From the NCBI GenBank assembly GCA_028753945.1, contig JAPNXP010000009.1:4278001-4342000 (forward strand): a stretch of 64,000 nt of DNA, given 5' to 3'. Below the pieces are notes generated by a model that ran no database searches, was not told the DNA's origin, and worked only from the letters and a program-made list of their open reading frames with translations. Numbering within the stretch: position 1 is the first letter of the stretch; each line of letters opens with the position of its first letter. The stretch comes from Hexactinellida sp. DTS-2022 (taxonomy: Eukaryota; Porifera; Hexactinellida). This document shows, piece by piece, positions 55,062 to 64,000 of the stretch. A program made the position numbers and the translations under genes.

Positions 55062-55615
55062 TTAGAGTATATAACATTATTATGTTATAATCATATTCCT
55101 AACTGAGTAACAGTACAGTATATGTTGTATTTTTATTTATACATTAATTTTTGGTATAGTTTTGAAAAAATATATATGCTACATACATATTTTATGAACT
55201 CAAAGTCCTAATATACTAGTTTTACCCTTCCGAGTTGGGAGGGGGAGTCTGAAGGACAGTTAAGCAGTTCTGCTATTTAGTTACGGATAATACATGATAA
55301 TACATTATACCCATTGATCAATACCGTTGGGAAGTACAACAATTCAAATTTTTAGACAGAGTTTATCATTATTGTATACCAAGCGTAAGCGAATCGCAGA
55401 TATATAAATTCACTAATATATACTTTCCCTCAATAGGTTACTTGAAATTTGAAAGTTGTATGTTGCAAACCGGCCAAAATGGCGAACTGTTTTAAGGTAC
55501 CAGGGAGGTTATAAATAATACTCAACCTTTAAATAAGTACATATTGCATTATTGTATCATGGTTAATAACAAGTAACAAATTTACACCTGCAAAACTCGG
55601 TTGAAACTTTTTATT
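55062..55615. other. AT-rich spacer before satellite
   Basis: No feature recognised; the first recognisable satellite unit begins at about 55620. Confidence 0.35.
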
Positions 55616-58600
55616 TAATGTTCTGGAATAAATAGAACAACAATGACTACAAGTGATATAACAAGTCACAAACAGAATTCAATTTATTGATGTATTAAAG
55701 AGTTCAAACATTTGACAAAGGAACAGATAACTTCAGGGAAAAGTGCAGAATATGTAACTTGTAGAGCAATCAGACAATTCAAAATAGACTTCCGGATAAA
55801 TAGACAGCAATAACTACAAGTGTTACAACGAGTCACTAAACGAGTTTGAATTTATTGATGTATCAAAGAGTTCAAACATTTGACAAAGTAACAGATAACT
55901 TCAGAAAAAACTGCAGAATATGTAACTTGCAGAACAATCAGACAATTCACAACAGACTTGCGGATAAATAGACAAAAATTACTACAAGTGTTATAACGAG
56001 TCACTGCCGGTATACAGTATATTGATGTATCAAAGAGTTCAAACATTTCACAAAGGAACTGATAACTTCAGGGAAAGTGCAGAATATGTAACTTGCAGAA
56101 CAATCAGACAATTCACAACAGACTTCCGGATAAATAGACAAAAATTACTTCTAGTGTTATAACGAGTCACTGCCGGTATACAGTTTATTGTTGTATCAAA
56201 GAGTTCAAACATATGACAAAGGAATAGATAACTTCAGGGAAAAGTGCAGAATATATAACTTGTAGAACAAACAGAGAATTCACAAAGACTTCCGGATAAA
56301 TAGACAAAAATTACTACTAGTGTTATAACGAGTCACTGCCGGTATACAGTTTATTGATGTATCAAAGAGTTCAAACATATGACAAAGGAATAGATAACTT
56401 CAGGGAAAAGTGCAGAATATATAACTTGTAGAACAAACAGAGAATTCACAAAGACTTCCGGATAAATAGACAACAATTACAACAAGTGTTACAACGAGTT
56501 ACTGAACAGAATTCAATTTATTGATGTATCAAAGAGTTCAAACATTTGACAAAGCAACAGATAACTTCAGGGAAAAGTGCAGAATATGTAACTTGTAGAA
56601 CAAACAGAGAATTCACAAAGACTTCCGGATAAATAGACAACAATTACAACAAGTGGTATAACGAGTTACTGAACAGAATTCAATTTATTGATGTATCAAA
56701 GAATTCAAAAATTTCATATAGGAACAGATAACTTCAGAAAAAACTGCAGAATATGTAACTTGCAGAACAATCAGACAATTCACAACAGACTTCCGGATAA
56801 ATAGACAAAAATTACTACTAGTGTTATAACGAGTCACTGCCGGTATACAGTTTATTGATGTATCAAAGAGTTCAAACATATGACAAAGGAATAGATAACT
56901 TCAGGGAAAAGTGCAGAATATATAACTTGTAGAACAAACAGAGAATTCACAAAGACTTCCGGATAAATAGACAAAAATTACTACTAGTGTTATAACGAGT
57001 CACTGCCGGTATACAGTTTATTGATGTATCAAAGAGTTCAAACATATGACAAAGGAATAGATAACTTCAGGGAAAAGTGCAGAATATATAACTTGTAGAA
57101 CAAACAGAGAATTCACAAAGACTTCCGGATAAATAGACAACAATTACTACTAGTGTTATAACGAGTCACTGCCGGTATACAGTTTATTGATGTATCAAAG
57201 AGTTCAAACATATGACAAAGGAATAGATAACTTCAGGGAAAAGTGCAGAATATATAACTTGTAGAACAAACAGAGAATTCACAAAGACTTCCGGATAAAT
57301 AGACAACAATTACAACAAGTGTTACAACGAGTTACTGAACAGAATTCAATTTATTGATGTATCAAAGAATTCAAACATTTCACAAAGGAACAGATAACTT
57401 CAGAAAAAACTGCAGAATATGTATCTTGCAGAACAATCAGACAATTCACAACAGACTTCCGGATAAATAGACAACAATTACAACAAGTGGTATAACGAGT
57501 TACTGAACAGAATTCAATTTATTGATGTATCAAAGAATTCAAACATTTCACAAAGGAACAGATAACTTCAGAAAAAACTGCAGAATATGTAACTTGCAGA
57601 ACAATCAGACAATTCACAACAGACTTCCGGATAAATAGACAAAAATTACTACTAGTGTTATAACGAGTCACTGCCGGTATACAGTTTATTGATGTATCAA
57701 AGAGTTCAAACATATGACAAAGGAATAGATAACTTCAGGGAAAAGTGCAGAATATATAACTTGTAGAACAAACAGAGAATTCACAAAGACTTCCGGATAA
57801 ATAGACAAAAATTACTACTAGTGTTATAACGAGTCACTGCCGGTATACAGTTTATTGATGTATCAAAGAGTTCAAACATATGACAAAGGAATAGATAACT
57901 TCAGGGAAAAGTGCAGAATATATAACTTGTAGAACAAACAGAGAATTCACAAAGACTTCCGGATAAATAGACAAAAATTACTACTAGTGTTATAACGAGT
58001 CACTGCCGGTATACAGTTTATTGATGTATCAAAGAGTTCAAACATATGACAAAGGAATAGATAACTTCAGGGAAAAGTGCAGAATATATAACTTGTAGAA
58101 CAAACAGAGAATTCACAAAGACTTCCGGATAAATAGACAAAAATTACAACAAGTGTTACAACGAGTTACTGAACAGAATTCAATTTATTGATGTATCAAA
58201 GAATTCAAACATTTCACAAAGGAACAGATAACTTCAGAAAAAACTGCAGAATATGTATCTTGCAGAACAATCAGACAATTCACAACAGACTTCCGGATAA
58301 ATAGACAAAAATTACTACTAGTGTTATAACGAGTCACTGCCGGTATACAGTTTATTGATGTATCAAAGAGTTCAAACATATGACAAAGGAATAGATAACT
58401 TCAGGAAAAGTGCAGAATATGTAACTTGTAGACCAATCAGACAATTCACAAAGACTTCCGGATAAATAGACAAAAATTACTACTAGTGTTATAACGAGTC
58501 ACTGCCGGTATACAGTTTATTGATGTATCAAAGAGTTCAAACATATGACAAAGGAATAGATAACTTCAGGGAAAAGTGCAGAATATATAACTTGTAGAAC

Positions 58601-59789
58601 AAACAGAGAATTCACAAAGACTTCCGGATAAATAGACAACAATTACAACAAGTGGTATAACGAGTTTCTGAACAGAATTCAATTTATTGATGTATCAAAG
58701 AATTCAAACATTTCACAAAGGAACAGATAACTTCAGAAAAAACTGCAGAATATGTATCTTGCAGAAGAATCAGACAATTCACAACAGACTTCCGGATAAA
58801 TAGACAAAAATTACTTCTAGTGTTATAACGAGTCACTGCCGGTATACAGTTTATTGATGTATCAAGGAGTTCAAACATATGACAAAGAAATAGATAACTT
58901 CAGGAAAAGTGCAGAATATGTAACTTGTAGACCAATCAGACAATTCACAATTGACTTCAGGATAAATAGACAACAATTACTACAAGTGTTATAACGAGTC
59001 ACTAAACGGAATTCAGTTTATTGATGTATCAAAGAGTTCAAACATTTTACAAAGGAACAGATACCTTCAGGGAAAAGTGCATAATATGAAATTTGCAGAA
59101 CAATCAGACAATTCACAATAGACTTCCGAAATAAATAGACAACAATTACTACAAGTGTTACAACGAGTCACTAAACGGGTTTGAATTTATTGATGTATCA
59201 AAGAGTTCAAACATTTGACAAAGCAACAGATAACTTCAGGGAAAAGTGCAGAATATGTAACTTGTAGAACAAACAGAGAATTCACAAAGACTTCCGGATA
59301 AATAGACAACAATTACAACAAGTGGTATAACGAGTTACTGAACAGAATTCAATTTATTGATGTATTAAAGAATTCAAACATTTCACAAAGGAACAGATAA
59401 CTTCAGAAAAAACTGCAGAATATGTAACTTGCAGAACAATCAGACAATTCACAACAGACTTCCGGATAAATAGACAAAAATTACTACTAGTGTTATAACG
59501 AGTCACTGCCGGTATACAGTTTATTGATGTATCAAAGAGTTCAAACATATGACAAAGGAATAGATAACTTCAGGGAAAAGTGCAGAATATGTATCTTGCA
59601 GAACAAACAGAGAATTCACAAAGACTTCCGGATAAATAGACAACAATTACAACAAGTGTTACAACGAGTTACTGAACGGAATTCAATTTATTGATGTATC
59701 AAAGAATTCAAACATTTCGCAAAGGAACAGATAACTTCAGAAAAAACTGCAGAATATGTATCTTGCCGAACAATCAGACAATTCACAAC

Positions 59790-60726
59790 AGACTTCCGGA
59801 TAAATAGACAAAAATTACTACTAGTGTTATAACGAGTCACTGCCGGTATAAAGTTTATTGATGTATCAAAGATTTCAAACATATGACAAAGGAATAGATA
59901 ACTTCAGGAAAAGTGCAGAATATGTAACTTGTAGACCAATCAGACAATTCACAATTGACTTCAGGATAAATAGACAACAATTACTACAAGTGTTATAACG
60001 AGTCACTAAACGGAATTCAGTTTATTGATGTATCAAAGAGTTCAAACATTTTACAAAGGAACAGATACCTTCAGGGAAAAGTGCAGAATATGTAACTTGT
60101 AGAACAAACAGAGAATTCACAAAGACTTCCGGATAAATAAACAACAATTACAACAAGTGTTACACAGTGTTTGCCAGAAAAGACCACCCCGGAAAAAACC
60201 CCCTGGAAAAAACCGGAAAAAACCGGTTTTTTCCACCCCGGAAAAGGGCAGTAAATTTGGAAAAAACCACTTATGACCATATATGGCCACACTGCATGCC
60301 AATTCATGGTCAGCTTCTATATGCAAGAGACAGATTTTCTAAAGATACCAAATAATCATTTAAAAGTAATCTAACCGTGTGAAAAATATCAAATTGTGGA
60401 ATAAACATTTATTTACTATAGACAGTAAAATAGTATCCGCACTGTCACCGAAATATAATAATAATGCGAGGCCAGTAAATAGAAAAAGGCAGAAAAGTCC
60501 AGAAAAGGGCGGTTTTTTCTGGAAAAAACCGGTTTTTTCCACCTGCCCCGGGCTTTTCTAGAAAAGGGCGGTTTTTTCCGAACACTGGTGTTAGAACGAG
60601 TTACTGAACGGAATTCAATTTATTGATGTATCAAAGAATTCAAACATTTCACAAAGGAACAGATAACTTCAGAAAAAACTGCAGAATATGTATCTTGCAG
60701 AACAATCAGACAATTCACAATAGACT
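59790..60726. repeat. Duplicated satellite segment, first copy
   Basis: This stretch and 63064-64000 are almost identical (I count only a few differences, e.g. GCCCCGGGC against GACCCGGTC near the MITE's right end). The offset is 3274 bp. The second copy runs off the window, so the duplicated block may be longer. Confidence 0.88.
60165..60587. mobile_element. hAT-type MITE in satellite, copy 1
   Basis: 423 bp with short ends CAGTGTT and AACACTG and flanks GTGTTACA (60157-60164) and GTGTTAGA (60588-60595), 7/8 alike; uninterrupted satellite units read GTGTTACAACGAG here. The inside has many GGAAAAAACCGG and GGTTTTTTCC palindromes, so both strands carry runs of AAAACC and GGTTTT. Confidence 0.85.
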
Positions 60727-63063
60727 TCCGAAATAAATAGACAACAATTACTACAAGTGTTACAACGAGTCAGTAAACGGGTTTGAATTTATTGATGTAT
60801 CAAAGAGTTCAAACATTTGACAAAGTAACAGATAACTTCAGGGAAAAGTGCAGAATATGTAACTTGTAGAACAAACAGAGAATTCACAAAGACTTCCGGA
60901 TAAATAGACAACAATTACAACAAGTGGTATAACGAGTTACTGAACAGAATTCAATTTATTGATGTATCAAAGAATTCAAACATTTCACAAAGGAACAGAT
61001 AACTTCAGAAAAAACTGCAGAATATGTAACTTGCAGAACAATCAGACAATTCACAACAGACTTCCGGATAAATAGACAAAAATTACTACTAGTGTTATAA
61101 CGAGTCACTGCCGGTATACAGTTTATTGATGTATCAAAGAGTTCAAACATATGACAAAGGAATAGATAACTTCAGGGAAAAGTGCAGAATATATAACTTG
61201 TAGAACAAACAGAGAATTCACAAAGATTTCCGGATAAATAGACAAAAATTACTACTAGTGTTATAACGAGTCACTGCCGGTATACAGTTTATTGATGTAT
61301 CAAAGAGTTCAAACATATGACAAAGGAATAGATAACTTCAGGGAAAAGTGCAGAATATATAACTTGTAGAACAAACAGAGAATTCACAAAGACTTCCGGA
61401 TAAATAGACAACAATTACAACAAGTGGTATAACGAGTTTCTGAACAGAATTCAATTTATTGATGTATCAAAGAATTCAAACATTTCACAAAGGAACAGAT
61501 AACTTCAGAAAAAACTGCAGAATATGTATCTTGCAGAACAATCAGACAATTCACAACAGACTTCCGGATAAATAGACAAAAATTACTTCTAGTGTTATAA
61601 CGAGTCACTGCCGGTATACAGTTTATTGATGTATCAAGGAGTTCAAACATATGACAAAGAAATAGATAACTTCAGGAAAAGTGCAGAATATGTAACTTGT
61701 AGACCAATCAGACAATTCACAATTGACTTCAGGATAAATAGACAACAATTACTACAAGTGTTATAACGAGTCACTAAACGGAATTCAGTTTATTGATGTA
61801 TCAAAGAGTTCAAACATTTTACAAAGGAACAGATACCTTCATGGAAAAGTGCATAATATGAAATTTGCAGAACAATCAGACAATTCACAATAGACTTCCG
61901 AAATAAATAGACAACAATTACTACAAGTGTTACAACGAGTCACTAAACGGGTTTGAATTTATTGATGTATCAAAGAGTTCAAACATTTGACAAAGTAACA
62001 GATAACTTCAGAAAAAACTGCAGAATATGTATCTTGCAGAACAATCAGACAATTCACAATAGACTTCCGAAATAAATAGACAACAATTACTACAAGTGTT
62101 ACAACGAGTCACTAAACGGGTTTGAATTTATTAATGTATCAAAGAGTTCAAACATTTGACAAAGCAACAGATAACTTCAGGGAAAAGTGCAGAATATGTA
62201 ACTTGTAGAACAAACGGAGAATTCACAAAGACTTCCGGATAAATAGACAACAATTACAACAAGTGGTATAACGAGTTACTGAACAGAATTCAATTTATTG
62301 ATGTATCAAAGAATTCAAACATTTCACAAAGGAACAGATAACTTCAGAAAAAACTGCAGAATATGTAACTTGCAGAACAATCAGACAATTCACAACAGAC
62401 TTCCGGATAAATAGACAAAAATTACTACTAGTGTTATAACGAGTCACTGCCGGTATACACTTTATTGATGTATCAAAGAGTTCAAACATTTGACAAAGCA
62501 ACAGATAACTTCAGGGAAAAGTGCAGAATATGTAACTTGTAGAACAAACAGACAATTCACAATTGACTTCAGGATAAATAGACAACAATTAAAACAAGTG
62601 TTACAACGAGTCACTACCGGAATTCAGTTTATTGATGTATCAAAGAGTTCAAACATTTGACAAAGGAACAAATAACTTCAGTAAAACTGCAGAATATGTA
62701 ACTTGTAGAACAATAGACAATTCACTATAGACTTCAGGATAAATAGACAACAATTAATACAAGTGGTACAACGAGTTAGTAAACGGAAATCAATTTATTG
62801 ATGTATCAACGAGTTCAAACATTTCACAAAGGAACAGAGAACTTCAGGGAAAAGTGCAGAATATGTAACTTGTAGAGCAATCAGACAATTCAAAATAGAC
62901 TTCCGGATAAATAGACAAAAATTACTACAAGTGGTACAACGAGTTAGTAAACGGAAATCAATTTATTGATGTATCAACGAGTTCAAACATTTCACAAAGG
63001 AACAGATAACTTCAGGGAAAAGTGCAGAATATGAAACTTGCAGAACAATCAGGCAATTCACAA

Positions 63064-64000
63064 AGACTTCCGGATAAATAGACAAAAATTACTACTAGTG
63101 TTATAACGAGTCACTGCCGGTATAAAGTTTATTGATGTATCAAAGATTTCAAACATATGACAAAGGAATAGATAACTTCAGGAAAAGTGCAGAATATGTA
63201 ACTTGTAGACCAATCAGACAATTCACAATTGACTTCAGGATAAATAGACAACAATTACTACAAGTGTTATAACGAGTCACTAAACGGAATTCAGTTTATT
63301 GATGTATCAAAGAGTTCAAACATTTTACAAAGGAACAGATACCTTCAGGGAAAAGTGCAGAATATGTAACTTGTAGAACAAACAGAGAATTCACAAAGAC
63401 TTCCGGATAAATAAACAACAATTACAACAAGTGTTACACAGTGTTTGCCAGAAAAGACCACCCCGGAAAAAACCCCCTGGAAAAAACCGGAAAAAACCGG
63501 TTTTTTCCACCCCGGAAAAGGGCAGTAAATTTGGAAAAAACCACTTATGACCATATATGGCCACACTGCATGCCAATTCATGGTCAGCTTCTATATGCAA
63601 GAGACAGATTTTCTAAAGATACCAAATAATCATTTAAAAGTAATCTAACCGTGTGAAAAATATCAAATTGTGGAATAAACATTTATTTACTATAGACAGT
63701 AAAATAGTATCCGCACTGTCACCGAAATATAATAATAATGCGAGGCCAGTAAATAGAAAAAGGCAGAAAAGTCCAGAAAAGGGCGGTTTTTTCTGGAAAA
63801 AACCGGTTTTTTCCACCTGACCCGGTCTTTTCTAGAAAAGGGCGGTTTTTTCCGAACACTGGTGTTAGAACGAGTTACTGAACGGAATTCAATTTATTGA
63901 TGTATCAAAGAATTCAAACATTTCACAAAGGAACAGATAACTTCAGAAAAAACTGCAGAATATGTATCTTGCAGAACAATCAGACAATTCACAATAGACT
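63064..64000. repeat. Duplicated satellite segment, second copy
   Basis: Matches 59790-60726 at an offset of 3274 bp and includes the second MITE copy. Similarity with the upstream context begins at about 63064; to the left the two copies differ at scattered bases like ordinary satellite units. Confidence 0.88.
63439..63861. mobile_element. hAT-type MITE in satellite, copy 2
   Basis: The same 423-bp element as at 60165-60587 with the same altered right flank (GTGTTAGA at 63862-63869). Sharing the flank change shows this is a duplicate of one insertion event, not a second insertion. Confidence 0.88.

Larger units (their letters stand above)
55620..64000. repeat. 166-bp satellite array, about 45 units in view
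   Basis: The unit, about 166-167 bp, runs through ATAACGAGTCACT, AATTTATTGATGTATCAAAG, AGTTCAAACATTTGACAAAG, AGATAACTTCAGGGAAAAGT, GCAGAATATGTAACTTG and GACTTCCGGATAAATAGACA. Equivalent positions at 55852, 56685, 57519, 58185, 58684, 59354 and 59688 differ by multiples of about 166.6. Unit variants (a TGCCGGTATACAGTTTATTG type and a TGAACAGAATTCAATTTATT type, often with an EcoRI site) alternate in blocks, so higher-order structure exists. A 64-codon frame recurs in every second unit or so and is a by-product of the repeat. The array continues past the window end. A unit near nucleosome length is typical of heterochromatic or centromeric satellites. Confidence 0.96.

Noticed and set aside
55852-62501. 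Recurring 64-codon minus-strand frame (MFELFDTSINCIPAVTRYNT type)
   Set aside because: It recurs at multiples of the 166-bp satellite unit and follows unit sequence exactly; it is a by-product of the repeat with no sign of selection.
55620-64000. CRISPR-like appearance of regularly spaced repeats
   Set aside because: There are no unique spacers between short repeats; the whole 166-bp unit is repeated, and all other features are eukaryotic.

Overview
This window looks like repeat-dense, AT-rich intergenic DNA from an animal genome. The reasons are spliced transposase genes with short GT-AG introns, metazoan-type transposase families (P/THAP9-like, Merlin, ZMYM1-like hAT, Transib/RAG1-like, an OTU-bearing Helitron, a KRBA2-like integrase) and a long 166-bp satellite. 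An early-branching or other invertebrate (sponge or cnidarian, for example) is my guess from the family mix; no sequence proves it. I recognise no ordinary host gene with confidence. The best candidate host-like gene is a PSTQ-repeat, coiled-coil, tail-anchored ORF at 49.0-49.5 kb on the minus strand.

Layout. 0-2 kb: end of a Helentron-like repeat, a P-like element fragment and a decayed Merlin transposase. 2.3-5.6 kb: two copies of an unclassified hairpin-cored repeat (here R1) with nested pogo-like and hAT MITEs. 5.6-8 kb: a foldback element with 330-bp arms. 8.6-12.3 kb: palindromic minisatellite arms around a 3.07-kb hAT-type element. 13.0-22.5 kb: a Helitron (Rep, Pif1-type helicase, OTU) interrupted exactly at its HUH motif by a 3.7-kb P-like element with an 8-bp target duplication. 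23.1-23.4 kb: a GC-rich 9-bp tandem repeat. 24.1-30.8 kb: a pogo-type shell holding a fragmented ZMYM1-like hAT transposase that is itself hit by several MITEs. 30.8-32.3 kb: R1 and foldback pieces. 32.8-34.6 kb: a KRBA2-like integrase fossil. 35.7-39.4 kb: foldback repeats, a 280-bp GT microsatellite and a 140-bp tandem repeat. 39.7-46.9 kb: a series of MITEs (hAT, pogo-like, P-like) and two more R1 copies. 47.8-50.6 kb: a Helentron-like element, tandem repeats and the PSTQ ORF. 51.1-54.5 kb: a complete-ended but decayed Transib/RAG1-like transposon whose two termini both read CACAGTG and which is flanked by 5-bp duplications. 55.6-64 kb: the 166-bp satellite, with one hAT-type insertion present twice because a segment of the array was duplicated.

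How it fits together: the insertions can be ordered by nesting. The Helitron predates the P-like element, which predates a pogo-like MITE. The pogo shell predates the hAT, which predates its MITEs. Nearly all coding pieces carry stops or frame changes, so the window reads as a graveyard of mobile DNA. The most notable objects are the RAG1-like element with V(D)J-heptamer-like ends and the HUH-motif insertion. I found no CRISPR array, rRNA, recognisable tRNA or bacterial-type operon.
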